Below are positions 30,350-40,575 of a stretch of 64,000 nucleotides of DNA, piece after piece. The first letter of the stretch is position 1. Each line of letters opens with the position of its first letter. The notes under the pieces were generated by a model. It was not told the origin of the DNA. It did no database searches and saw nothing but the letters and a program-made list of their open reading frames with translations. Source of the DNA: Gymnothorax reevesii (lineage: Eukaryota > Chordata > Actinopteri > Anguilliformes > Muraenidae); NCBI GenBank assembly GCA_029721435.1, contig CM056573.1:192881103-192945102 (forward strand). The letters are read 5' to 3'. The translations under genes and the position numbers were made by a program.

Positions 30350-30565
30350 GATGGGATCTCTGAGCTGTTTCCACTGTGTCTCTGGCAACAGCTGGTCCAG
30401 ACAGATGGCGGTGTCTATTTAGGAGGCCAGGGATGTTGCATAGTCCCTACGCGCCATCTCTGCTGACAGGTCTGGCCGCAGCCCATTACGGAAGCTGGTC
30501 AACAATGGCCAGCCACTGGCTGCAGCCAGGTTCCTGAAGAACAGGGAAATATTTACCCTCAGATG
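30350..30565 (-). pseudogene. Gypsy gag C-terminal fragment
   Basis: The minus strand reads AASGWPLLTSFRNGLRPDLS followed by AEMARRDYATSLAS, a stop, then IDTAICLDQLLPET. This is the FRxGLRxD...SLxxFIDxAIxLD region common to gypsy gag proteins of vertebrate chromoviruses. The upstream part of gag is missing. Confidence 0.8.
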
Positions 30566-30570
30566 ACGAT

Positions 30571-32094
30571 TGGCCGCCGAGTGATGAAAGTGAAAGTGAT
30601 GGCGCGTCTGTTCACAAAAAGCAGCACGTCATTGATCATACCCAGACTTCAGAAATGTATATGAAGGGACATGTTAGCCTGACTCCACCTGCCTTCGTAC
30701 TTCCACTAAATTTCATTTCACTTCACTACTCCGTCTGGTGACTCGGGCCTCATTTACCTTGGCAGAAAATACGCCTGACCAACCAACGAACAGAAGGCGT
30801 GGCCGAGAGCCATGATGTAGCAGCTGCGCGGAGTTTGAAATTGTAGTCCCCGAAATCAACATTGGCCACGGACATAGATACACGGGAGGTCATTCGCTCT
30901 GTTGTGGAGAAAATCTTGGGTATCAGCAACTTATAGCCACAACAAGATGAATGTTGGGTTAGTTTTTTAATGGAAATGATGCAGTAGCGCTACTCCCTAC
31001 AGGTTTTGATAAAAATTGTCATATCTACTTAATATTCATCATGAAACGTATGAAATAGGAACCCTGTACATCTTTGTGAGAGACAGCCGAACCGCCTCAT
31101 CTAGCTTGTAGCTTCTAGTGTTAAATAGTGTGAAATTCGCAGGCAGTGTAAGTTAGCAGCTAACTTTTTAAAAGCTGTGTTTTTGTCAAGAACAGAAGAC
31201 CTATTCACTCTCTCAGTGTTATCTTGTCATTATTCATGAATGAAATGGCTGTCTGACAGCCAAGTGCTTAGAGCCAGACTGTGTTACTATAAAGTTAGAT
31301 AGCGGGCTCAGTATGATGTTAGTGTAAGTTTGGTTAACAGTTCAGTTTTCTTGTCAACGCAGATTTCGTTGTGATGTAAATAACGCATTATTCTTGCCGA
31401 TTTTGGCATTGGTTTCGGGTCTCTTACATTTTTTTTAGTAGATATCTCAACAGTTTGTTTCTTGTAAGGAGAACAGAAAGAGCACCTTTGGTTCTTTAAA
31501 GTGAATGAGTGAAGACTAAAATGAGGTAGATGGGCATATAATGAACTGATCTGTTTGTTTTCCCTGCATTCCTAGAATAAAGGACTTTGTTTACCTCGAG
31601 AGTACTAGGTGGCTGAGCCTGGGCATAACATACGTCATCACTAAACATCAGTGATTAGTTAACGGATACACCCATGATTTTAAACTTCAGACAAGCGCCC
31701 ACCCACCAGGAAATAAACACTTGTCAATAACGAATGTCACGTTACTGACACGAACTGACACGAAGCAGTGTTGTAGTCAAGTCCACAACTTCTGAAGCTA
31801 AAGCAGAGTTCATGTGATGTACAATAAGGATGCAATCAATTATGCATGTTTACATTTTTTAGTTACATAGAAACAGATTTTGAGATGAAAAAATGACGTG
31901 ACATGAAAAAACATACATCAGAAATTCTGATGTATTCACAGTGTGGTAAGTTTGGAAGCTCAGTTAAATGCATAATGGAATCTCATAACTCACCCATATG
32001 TAGCATGACTCTTTCTTTACTCCGTTTTTGGCGCAAACTACACAAGGCTTGCACGGTATAAACCTTTTTGCTGTTGGCAGGTGCAATTAGCCGG
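30571..32094. other. Non-coding stretch, unrecognised
   Basis: No ORF with a domain. The words CGTCTGGTGACTCGGGCCTC and TTTACCTTGGCAG near 30730-30770 resemble a MITE end, but I cannot find the partner end. Confidence 0.4.
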
Positions 32095-32331
32095 TTAGTT
32101 ACTGCAATTAACATTGATCATTCCGTAGTTGTAATCGAATACGAATGGTTTCACCATTCGCTCACCCTGACGATTCCTCTTCACTGTTTCGCACATCATG
32201 GCCCGGTGTATGGTAGACAGCATCTTCATAAGCTTTTTGTCCGCCACAGCAGGACCAGCATCAGTTAGTTTTGCTGGCACAATGTAGTCACGGTGAAAAT
32301 GAACTAAACGAAATTGACAAACTGAAAGTAA
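32095..32331 (-). pseudogene. piggyBac-like transposase fragment (tentative)
   Basis: The minus-strand frame reads ADKKLMKMLSTIHRAMMCET, then VKRNRQGERMVKPFVFDYNY and GMINVNCSN. The spacing of DKK...LSTIH...KP..V.DYN..M resembles the segment of piggyBac (DDE_Tnp_1_7) transposases around their last catalytic aspartate, where DYN is followed by MGGVD. The match is short and the rest of the transposase is not visible. It could be chance. Confidence 0.42.
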
Positions 32332-32389
32332 TGGAATGCATGCACAAGACTTCTTACTGTCTGCACATTCTAATTGTATGCACATGACT

Positions 32390-32875
32390 TCTTATATCAC
32401 CCAAGACCAATCATAATGTCCCATGAACTCAAACCATTATCTGTGTTTAGATGCTAAGCAAATATAACATTCATCACGGTCCCCCGTGTTTAGATGCAAA
32501 GCGAGCATTGTGATAAGACAGATCCGGGACTCGAGCTGGTCAGCGATATAATATGAGTACACACATTTCCGGGCCAGTGCGATAAGCATACTGATAAAGA
32601 GACCGCAAAGGCATGGTCATCGCGATGTAAATATATGGGAAACAAGGGGTAAAAGTCCGAATAAAATGTCTGAAATTAATTTTATGTGAATGCTGGGAGA
32701 GTCATTTTACATCTAAGGTTCCCTCCTATACCCTTTTTCCACCGAGCTGGTTCCAGTGCTGGTTCGGAGCCAGAGCCTGACTTAGCACCAGTTCTTTGCT
32801 TTTCCACAGCCTTAGCACCAGCTCCTGACTCTCAAAACTGGTACCAAAGCAAGCACCAACTCCTTGCTGGTACCA
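32390..32875. other. Non-coding stretch with a truncated MITE-like segment
   Basis: The segment from about 32732 (CCCTTTTTCCACCGAGCTGG, repeated GCTGGT/GAGCCAG words) resembles a short palindrome-rich hAT-type MITE found widely in fish. It runs into the element at 32876. Nothing else is recognisable. Confidence 0.4.
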
Positions 32876-33423
32876 CAGACTGCATAAAAAGATGGACAAA
32901 GCCACCATGACGTCACCCATTGGTTTAAGCATGCCTTTTAGGAAGCCTCGATTTTGGCAATTTGAATTGTGCCATTTTGTCATTTTGAAACCGGCTGTGA
33001 TTCCCACTGGATGAGAGCGTGACTATCCAGGGAGGAGCGAGGGGTGGATCTACGGTTGAATTTGACCGTATCAGACAAGGACCAGAGGATAGTCACGCCC
33101 CTAAACCATAATCTGGTTTTATCCTTTATTCCAGTATATTTGGGACCATAATGTACAAAAATGAACATCATGATATATTGAAGGAGACTTGAAACTTGAG
33201 AAAGATACCATAAAATTATGTGAAAAATCATTAGATAAATAATACATAAAGTGGGGAAGTAGGGTCATTTTCTCAATGACTTCAACAGGATTGAACTTCT
33301 TTCTGCAACCACCGACGTCGCCACCTGCTGGCCATTAAATAGAATGCAAATTTTGGAGATTTCTGTATTCGCCTCAATTTCCAGACCCAAGTGCTGCGTC
33401 CATCTTTTTATACAGTCTATGGC
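32876..33423. mobile_element. MITE with ATAGACTGTATAAAAAGATGG-type ends
   Basis: The left end CAGACTGCATAAAAAGATGG matches the reverse complement of the right end, ATAGACTGTATAAAAAGATG. The interior also contains a perfect 12-bp inverted repeat, GCGTGACTATCC (about 33017) and GGATAGTCACGC (about 33085). No coding capacity. The superfamily is uncertain (hAT-like by inference). Confidence 0.6.
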
Positions 33424-33607
33424 TGGTCCAGTGTAAGCACCAATTACGTGGGACGGAGTCATAGTGGCCATCAAGACCAGCACAGTCACGGAAGTTTTTT
33501 GAGCGTTCTGCTCGCAGCGTTCTGCTTGCAGTTGGAATAAACAAGCATCTGTCGTGTATCCACATGATTCCACATGATGCCTTTTTTTTTCCTTCTTTTT
33601 TTAGCCC

Positions 33608-33650
33608 ACCACCCCCCCCCCCCCCCCCCGCCCCCCCCCCCCCCCCCTTT
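33608..33650. repeat. Poly(C) tract, about 40 bases with one G
   Basis: An almost uninterrupted C run (G-run on the minus strand) with a single G in the middle. It could form G-quadruplex or i-motif structures. Length in assemblies of such tracts is unreliable. Confidence 0.9.
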
Positions 33651-33989
33651 GGAGGACAACTTTATTATTTTGTCGGACTTAAATACAATGATATATATCA
33701 CCTCTTGAGGGAGGGACTAAACAAAGAAAAAACAGAAAAGAAGAGAAAAAAAATATATAATATAGCTATGAAAGGGAAAAAAAACCTAGAAAAATAAAGA
33801 ACGTAACCACACACCAACAACTCTCAAAGCTATCAATTCTTCAGTGAACCCCCCAAACCTCCAAAAGCCTCATCATTCCAATGCATGATTGGAATTGTAT
33901 TTTTACATGCAATGATGTCTCCATGAGAAGGAGAAAAAAAAACAAAAAAAAACAGATCCCACAAACTTATTCACGCAGATAAGATTCAT

Positions 33990-34440
33990 TCATATTATGA
34001 GTAATGCCCATCCCTCACCTGTACTTATTTTCTGCCACACCCTTAAAAATTCAGATGCTCTGCCCAGGTTTCTCATAGCTATACCTTCCAGATTATAGCT
34101 CTTTTTAACAAACATTTTGAAATTACTTAATCTTAGTGCATTCTTATTTTGTGTATTAAAAATAAAGATTTTTCCAAGAACTATAATTATATTGTTTAAT
34201 TTTGGACAAGTATCTTTCAGGTCCCCCAACATAACTGTAAACAAGGTCACCTCGAATGGAATATTAAGTGATTGTAGCCATTTCTGCACCTGTATCCAGA
34301 AGCCAACAGCATATGGACAAAACCAAAATAGGTGGACCAAGGTTTCTTCCTCATCCTCACAAAGTCTACATGTATCAGATTCCTTTATTCCCCCATATTT
34401 GCAACATTTTATTTGTTGCCAAAATTTGATTATTTAAGTT
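33990..34440 (-). pseudogene. L1/Tx1-type LINE ORF2 C-terminal fragment
   Basis: The minus strand reads CRLCEDEEETLVHLFWFCPY, then AVGFWIQVQKWLQS, LGDLKDTCPKLNNIIIVLGK and LRLSNFKMFVKKS. The C-x2-C...H-x-F-W-x-C arrangement and following helices are the zinc-knuckle tail of L1-clade ORF2 proteins in fish. The upstream RT is not present. One frame change at about 34341 separates the knuckle from the tail. Confidence 0.78.
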
Positions 34441-34499
34441 AAAAACTCGAAGCCAAGGGATTGGCGTGTCTACTAAATCCTCCCAATATGTATGAATTC

Positions 34500-35023
34500 T
34501 GTAGGGATCCTACTATTATTACTATAGGGATCTGTAGTCTGTTCCTACTATTTTATTTTACTTTACTTTGTATTTTACGCCGCTACCGTCAATAATAACC
34601 ATTATGACTATGATTTAGCTGGCTAGCTAGAGTGTTCGCGAATTACTGTAATGGACATTTGCCAACTTAAAGTACAATGCAAAACCAAACACTCGATCAT
34701 TCAAACGTATGAAGCTAGAATTAAATACAGCAGTTACTTATGTATTTCTCACCTGCATTCATCCTTGGGAAAAGTGATCAAGGATTTTGTGTTCCTATTT
34801 TTACACCCTATTGCTGCACATGGTTTCGATATTAACAAGCATGGACAACAACGCAAGATATGGTACACATTTATTTTCAATATCTGATCTTAACCCAGCA
34901 CGAGAACGTGGCAATCTAATAAGCTATCCACCTTATTCCTGTTCTAATGATGCACCGCCATGAGAGACCAGCTGGTCTCCTACTTCCGGTCTCCAACTTT
35001 CGCTGTACTGAGAGATCGACAGA
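34500..35023. other. Non-coding stretch, unrecognised
   Basis: AT-rich DNA without a supported ORF. It precedes a THAP-like coding fragment and could contain its promoter if that fragment was ever a gene. Confidence 0.35.
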
Positions 35024-35206
35024 ATGCGTTCAGGCTCCACTTGTTCCATTGTTAGTTGTACCAATAACTCTAAAAACATAAAAGTTTTTTTTATGGAAAC
35101 CGAGTGCTTTATTTACACGGTGATTAGGAGAGATTGCCCTTGCCCAGCACCTCACAGTCTACACTCAATGCCAGCGAGTAGGCGCTTGGAGTGGCTACCC
35201 AGATAG
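35024..35206 (+). pseudogene. THAP-type zinc-finger N-terminus, cut by a MITE
   Basis: From ATG at 35024 the frame reads MRSGSTCSIVSCTNNSKN (the first Cys pair of the C2CH finger), then IRRDCPCPAPHSLHSMP and RRLEWL. LHSMP followed by a conserved Trp is the hallmark of THAP domains, here with the RRDCPCPAP insertion seen in some fish THAP proteins. Immediately after EWL the palindromic element 35193-35300 interrupts the frame, so the last Cys/His and the AVPTIF-type end are missing. THAP domains occur in P-element-like transposases and in host proteins; I cannot tell which. Confidence 0.55.
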
Positions 35207-35300
35207 CAAGCACACCCGCTCGGGATCTGCCCCGGCTCTGTGCCGACACCAGCTGATCCGGCTCAGAGCCGGGACAGATCCAGAGCGGAGGTGGGTAGCC
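35193..35300. mobile_element. Short palindromic MITE
   Basis: The ends GGCTACCC and GGGTAGCC are complementary. Internally GGGATCTGCCCCGGCTCTG pairs with CAGAGCCGGGACAGATCC. The left sequence CTACCCAGATAGCAAGCAC is a familiar fish MITE end. It disrupts the THAP-like frame. Confidence 0.65.
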
Positions 35301-36125
35301 GTGCGAAGACTGAAGTATCCACCCAAGAGGATATAGCTACGTACGCTCACACCATTTCGTGAACAAAGTGTATATTTTGCCGAGAACCGCTTTTACATTT
35401 CAATGGCTATTTTGCTGTGCTCTCCAGTACGCATGCGTCCTTGTATTATTTTTGGACTCGCTCATAGAAGTCAATGTAGAATAGTGAATAGTTTTAATTT
35501 CGCCATTTAGGCACCAAGCTTGCATATAAACACATAGATAGCTAAGTTGACATAAAGGCTCTCTTGCTAGCCATCTAACGTTATATTTCATGCATTTAAA
35601 TTTAGTCAATTTAAAACACGTATAGCTATTACTATGCAAACTAATTTGGCTGAAGTTGCACCACGAGCATCTAGTTCGCTAGCTGGCATTAAAATGCGCC
35701 GAATAAAAAGGTTACCAGCTAAAGCTGCTGTCACACCAGACGTGAAACACGACAGGTTACATTTAAAGTTAACGCAAAGACGCAAATTTGTGTTTATTCG
35801 CGTCTTAGCATTGAATTTGAATGTAATCTGTCGTGTTTTGTGTCTACTCTGAAAAGATCTTAACGCTGACCAAGAAACCAACAAACTATCTTGCATGCTA
35901 GGCTAGCGCAAAACAGTGAATTGCAATTATTTCACATTAGCTGTGTAGCTAGGTCTGTTATGTATTGATGAGGCTGATTAGTTGTTCGCTAGCTATCGAT
36001 TTTTTACGCTAACATTGGCCAAAGATACTCCATTGATTTCTGTTTTAAAGGGGACCTATGATGCTGATCCTTCTTTTATAACGTGAATAGAGGCCACTAG
36101 ATGGCAGTATTTACCTTTTTTTTTT
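35301..36125. other. Non-coding stretch before the Gmr1-type element
   Basis: No supported ORF. The words GCTGTCACACCAGACGTGAAAC and CGCAAAGACGCAAAT-like DNA at 35730-35790 resemble a segment inside the hAT element at 12395-12475, suggesting a shared short repeat. Confidence 0.4.
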
Positions 36126-36565
36126 TGTTAAGCACAGACTGGAGAGGTTTTCGGGCATGTTTTAGGCATGCGTGGGACAAGTCCCAGAGAAAAATAAAAA
36201 AAGCCTAAAAGGTGGGAGGGGTCTGCAAAAGAGTATATAAGGAGTAAAATTGAGACAGTAAAGTAGTAGGAGAAATTGCAAGGAGAAGGATGCATGTGAC
36301 CAGACCTGTCATTCTGTTCAAGACCTGTGAAGCTTTTAGTGGATTTTTGCCTGTGTTGGAGCATTTTCCTCACCCAGGACATCACCAAGCAACCCACCAA
36401 AGGGACTGTAAATATTTCTATTTTTGTATATAATCAATCTTGATCTGTAGAGTAGAGTATTTTTTTGTAAGTTGCCTTTGTTTAATTAAATGTGTTTTAG
36501 TTTTGAAAATATTTGTCTGTCAACCTTTGCTGTCGGTAATGTCATAACAAATTGGGGCCATAACA
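36126..36565 (+). mobile_element. 5' LTR of the Gmr1-type gypsy element
   Basis: It begins TGTTAAGCACAGACTGG, ends GGGGCCATAACA, and is followed three bases later by a primer-binding site. It carries a TATA box (GAGTATATAAGGAG, about 36230). It matches the solo LTR at 15714-16152 along its length. The 3' LTR is absent because the element is truncated inside RT. Confidence 0.88.
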
Positions 36566-36568
36566 AAT

Positions 36569-36588
36569 TGGGGGCTCAAGTCCGGGAT
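36569..36588 (+). promoter_or_regulatory. Primer-binding site, tRNA-Pro-like
   Basis: TGGGGGCTCAAGTCCGGGAT resembles the complement of the 3' end of tRNA-Pro (TGGGGGCTCGTCCGGGAT), with two extra bases after the ninth position. It is placed correctly just after the 5' LTR. Confidence 0.65.
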
Positions 36589-36685
36589 AGACCATTGTGT
36601 GAGTCATTTATTGAAAATCTAACATTTCAAATTGAAAAATTGTTTTTGTGAATTTTCCTACATATATATTGACAGATAGACAGGT

Positions 36686-37766
36686 ATGGATGATTTCTTG
36701 GCATCACCAACCGTAGAGGTTTTGAAGTCTTTTAAAAAGACAGAACTACTAGAAATATGCAGACATTTAGAGCTGACAGAGGTAAAACCAGCCATGCGAA
36801 AAGCAAGACTGGCTAAAGAGATTGTTGAATACTACATTTATGAAAATGTATTTGCACCCGGAGATCTGGAACAGTTTCCAGTGGAAAATCCAAAAATAGA
36901 AATGGAACTCAAATTAAAAATGCTAGAGATTGAAAGGGAGGAAAAAGAAAAACAAAGAATATGAATTAGCAAGAGAAGAAAAACAAAGAGAATTTGAGAG
37001 AGAGAAAGAAGAAAGAGCAGAAAGAGAGAGACAGAGACAGAGAGATTTTGAATTAGAGAAATTCGATAGAGAAGAAAGACTCCAAATGGAAATACTAAAA
37101 ATTAAAATCGAAACTAAAAACAAATTTCGGGCTAGCCAGGAGGTAAAACTGGTGCCTTTATTTGCAGAAAAGGATGTTGACAACTATTTCCAGTGTTTTG
37201 AAAAGGTAGCAAAGAGTTGCCAGTGGCCAAAGGAACACTGGCCTCTGATGTTGCAAACTGTCCTCAAAGGTAAAGCTCAACAAGCCTATTCGGCTTTGTC
37301 TGCAGATGATTCCTCTGATTATGAGGTTGTCAAAAAGGTTATTTTGAGAGCTTATGAGTTGGTTCCAGAGGCTTACCGACAGAAATTCAGAGGTCTGAAG
37401 AAATCTGAAAATCAGACTTATGTGGAATTTGCTAATGAGAAGAAGGTTTGCTTTGAGCGCTGGTGTACTTCTAAGGAGGTCAAGGATGATTTCAACTCAC
37501 TAAAAGAGATGGTGTTAGTTGAAGAATTCAAGAACTGTGTTAAGGATGATATTAAGACCTACCTTAATGAGAAGCAAGCACTGAATTTGCAGTCAGCTGC
37601 CAAATTTACAGATGAATATGTTCTCACACATAAGTCCAAATTTCAGTCTAGCAGTAACAATAGATGGTTCCAATTTCAGAAAAACGGTAACGGTGATACC
37701 AAAGATTCCTCACCCAAAGACAAATCTGGTGATGGTGCTCAGAAATCCAGTAACAGGTCTGTTTAA
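36686..37766 (+). pseudogene. Gmr1-type gag (coiled coil and SCAN-like capsid)
   Basis: From ATG at 36686 the frame starts MDDFLASPTVEVLKSFKKTE, then a charged helix. A one-base shift near 36950 moves it into the frame 36930-37766. That frame has a strongly charged coiled coil (EKEERAERERQRQRDFELEK) and then a capsid region including VPLFAEKDVDNYFQCFEKVA, WPLMLQTVLKGKAQQAYSAL and LVEEFKNCVKDDIKTYLNEK. The last part resembles the SCAN domain, which is known to derive from Gmr1-like gag. A TAA at 37764 separates gag from the zinc knuckle in the same frame. Confidence 0.88.
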
Positions 37767-37769
37767 AGT

Positions 37770-38650
37770 GTGAAAGCTGACAGTGACAAAAGTGGTCTAG
37801 TTTGCAGTTATTGCAAGAAATCTGGTCATGTTACAACTAACTGTTGGTTCCTTAAAGCTAAGAAAGAAAAAGAAAAGGATACTAAACTAAATGCCTGTGT
37901 GAAAACAAGGTTAGAAACTCCTGTAGTAGATAACCGATCTGCTAAATTGCCTGCTTATTGTGGGGCTAAAAAGCCTGATTCTGCTGACTTTGTGAGGGAG
38001 GAATTTCTTCCATTTGTGTCAGAGGGATTTGTGGCTCTGAATGAGCATACTTTTCCTGTCCCTATATATATCCTAAAGGATACTGGAGCTTCTCAGTCAC
38101 TTTTGTTGATGGACTCCTTGGAGTTACGTGATGAGACCGCTTCTGGGGATTTCATACTTGTACAAGGTATTGAAGGGAGGACTTTATCTGTACCCCTGCG
38201 CTCTATATTCTTGAAGTCAGATTTAGTTACAGGACAGGTAAAGGTGGAACTTATGTCAAGTCTACCTATCAAAGGTGTTTCTCTGTTGCTAGGCAATGAC
38301 CTGGCTGGGGGAAAAGTAGTTCCCCCTGTACATCTTACTTCACAGCCGAGCACTGAAGATGGCGATGAGGACCCATCTCTGTATCCTTCTTGCGCAGTGA
38401 CTCGTAATATGGCCAAGAAGGCTCAAGAAGTAGATGATGTGGTGCCGTCCAGCAAATTGAATAGTTAGGACTCAGGTGGTTCGCCTCATGACTCTGTTCG
38501 GACTACTATGGTTTCTCCGTTTGAGGATTTATCAGATACTTTAATCAGTTCTCTATTCAGCCAGTCGGATGGGTCTGTTGATTCTGATGTGTCTGGAGAC
38601 TTGTCTCTGTCCAGAAAGCGGTTGATTGAAGAACTACTAATGATCCTGAA
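37770..38650 (+). pseudogene. Gmr1-type zinc knuckle and aspartic protease
   Basis: The frame continues directly from gag with CSYCKKSGHVTTNCWFLK (CCHC nucleocapsid knuckle). About 90 codons later it has PVPIYILKDTGASQSLLLMD, the retropepsin active site with DTGA, then GVSLLLGNDLAGGKV, the conserved gypsy protease end. A stop at 38466-38468 is followed in frame by DSGGSPHDSVRTTMVSPFED. Only point stops and small shifts break this region. Confidence 0.88.
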
Positions 38651-38699
38651 ATTTGTGTACTAAAGAGGAGAGCCCTTCCTGATAAAAAAATAGACGCAG

Positions 38700-39600
38700 T
38701 TCCAGTTGGGTATTATCTCAAGGATGGTGTGTTGCTGCGGAATTGGCGCCCTCCTGATATCCCTGCCAATGCAGATTGGGGAGTGGTCAAGCAAATTGTT
38801 GTTCCGAAGGTCAACAGGAATGAGATCTTAACAGTGGCTCATAGTTTACCTTTAGGAGGTCATCTTGGTGTTAACAAGACTGTTGATAAGATCATGAAAC
38901 ACCTATTCTGGCCTGGGCTTCGGAAAGACGTTTCCAACTTTTGCAAATCTGTCACACTTGTCAGGTAGTTGAAAACACCAGTTAGACCCACCTGTAGCTC
39001 CATTGCAGCCTATTCCAGCATTTGGGGAGCCCTTCTCTAAGGTCATTGTTGATTGTGTTGGTCCATTACCCAAGACTAGATCTGGAAATCAGTACTTGTT
39101 GACAATCATGTGCGCATCTACCAGATTCCCTGAAGCCATACCTCTACGCAACATCAAGGCAACTGCAATCTCAAAGGCTTTGATAAAGTTCTTCACGTTG
39201 TTTGGCCTTCCCAGGGAAATTCAGTCAGACCAAGGTAGCAATTTCACTTCCGGATTGTTTCAGCAGGTTGTGTATGAACTAGGCGCAAAGCAGATTCTTT
39301 CTAGTGCCTATCATAAAGAAAGTCAGGGTGCCTTAGAGTGGTTTCATTCCACTCCCAAGACAACGATGAGGACTTATTGTTATGACTATGAGAAAGACTG
39401 GGATGAAGGTGTTCATTTGCTGTTGTTTGCAGCTAGAGAAGCAGTGCAGGAGTCTACTGGATTCAGTCCATTTGAGCTAGTGTTTGGCCATGACGTGAGA
39501 GGAACTTTGCTATTGTTGAGTGAACAATGGCAAGAGGAAGAGCCGCACATCAGTCTGTTAGCAAGTTCAAGGACAGATTGCGTGCAGCATGTTACCTAGC
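38700..39600 (+). pseudogene. Gmr1-type integrase, located upstream of RT
   Basis: At 38729-38968 is the H2C2 zinc-binding region (LPLGGHLGVNKTVDKIMKHL, FWPGLRKDVSNFC); a shift then separates it from the core. At 39003-39599 is the catalytic core: PFSKVIVDCVGPLPKTRSGN (first Asp), IQSDQGSNFTSGLFQQV (second Asp) and HKESQGALEWFHS (Glu). It continues with AAREAVQESTGFSPFELVFG. All three catalytic residues are present. The integrase precedes RT, the inverse of the usual gypsy order. Confidence 0.92.
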
Positions 39601-40575
39601 CAAAGAGAACTTGAAATCAAGTCAGGGAAAAATGAAAACTTGGTATGATCATAAGGCTAGAAGCCGTGAGTTTAAACCAGGAGACAAGGTCCTTGTGTTG
39701 TTTCCCTTGAAGTCCAATCCCTTGCAGGCTAGATTTCATGGTCCTTATGAAATTCTGACAAAACTCAATGATCTCAATTACATCGTAAAGACTCCAGATA
39801 GGAGAAAGCCAAAACAGTTGTGTCACATTAACATGCTGAAGCCTTATCATGATAGAAATGATAGGGTTGCAGCTGTCACTTCAGATCCTCCAATGGCCAA
39901 GATTTGTGAAGATGAGGCGGAGTTTCAAGATGGTGAACTTAGAATTAAAGCTGAAGTTCTTTCATGCAAATTGTCAAACTATGAAGAGTTGCAAAATTTT
40001 CATGCAAAACTCCAGCACTTAGAATCCTCACAGAGAGATCAGTTTGAGAGGTTGATCAAGAAATATGAGGATCTGTTTCCTGATGTTCCAAAGAGAGTTT
40101 CTATAGCCTCTCATGATGTAGATGTTGGTGATGCCAAACCAATTAAACAGCATCCGTACCGGATGAATCCTGAAAAGAGAAAGATTGCTGAGAAAGAGGT
40201 TGAGTACATGTTAGAACATGATATTATCAGGCCCTCCAACTCAGATTGGAGTTCACCCTGTGTGCTAGTTCCAAAACCTGATGGAAGTACTAGATTTTGT
40301 ACAGATTATCGCAAAGTCAATGCTGTAACTAGAACTGAAGTGTTTCCAATACCTAGGATTGATGATTGTATTGATAAAGTAGGGCAAGCAACGTTTCTGA
40401 CCAAGATTGATTTATTGAAGGGTTATTGGTGTGTGCCTTTAACTGAGAGAGCCAAGACCATCTCTGCTTTTGCAACACCATCTGGGTTGTACCAGTATGA
40501 AGTCCTACCCTTTGGCATGAAAAATGCCCCAGCCATGTTCCAAAGGATGATTAAGTCTACAATCGCCGGATTGCT
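39527..40575 (+). pseudogene. Gmr1-type integrase C-terminus and reverse transcriptase, truncated
   Basis: The 355-codon frame begins with the integrase C-terminal part (FKPGDKVLVLFPLKSNPLQA, RFHGPYEILTKLNDLNYIVK, QLCHINMLKPYH). It passes a linker into RT: HPYRMNPEKRKIAEKEVEYM, SSPCVLVPKPDGSTRFCTDY, TKIDLLKGYWCVPLTERAKT and VLPFGMKNAPAMFQRMIKS. It stops before the YIDD box at about 40575, where the 46-bp satellite begins; the final residues LKTLHK come from the satellite. RNase H and the 3' LTR are missing. Confidence 0.93.

Larger units (their letters stand above)
26590..30570 (-). mobile_element. Chromodomain Ty3/gypsy element, 5'-truncated, with 3' LTR
   Basis: Minus-strand order from 30570 down is: gag C-terminus, protease, RT, RNase H, integrase, chromodomain-like tail, polypurine tract (the complement of 27006-27024, a G-rich run), and an LTR to about 26590. 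This PR-RT-RH-INT order is the standard gypsy layout, in contrast with the Gmr1-type element at 36-40 kb. All frames carry stops. The 5' LTR and most of gag are missing. Confidence 0.88.

Noticed and set aside
36128..36400. A minus-strand 90-codon ORF, with a near-identical one at 15775-16041, suggesting a conserved small protein
   Set aside because: Both lie within copies of the same LTR in antisense. The similarity reflects LTR homology, not protein conservation.
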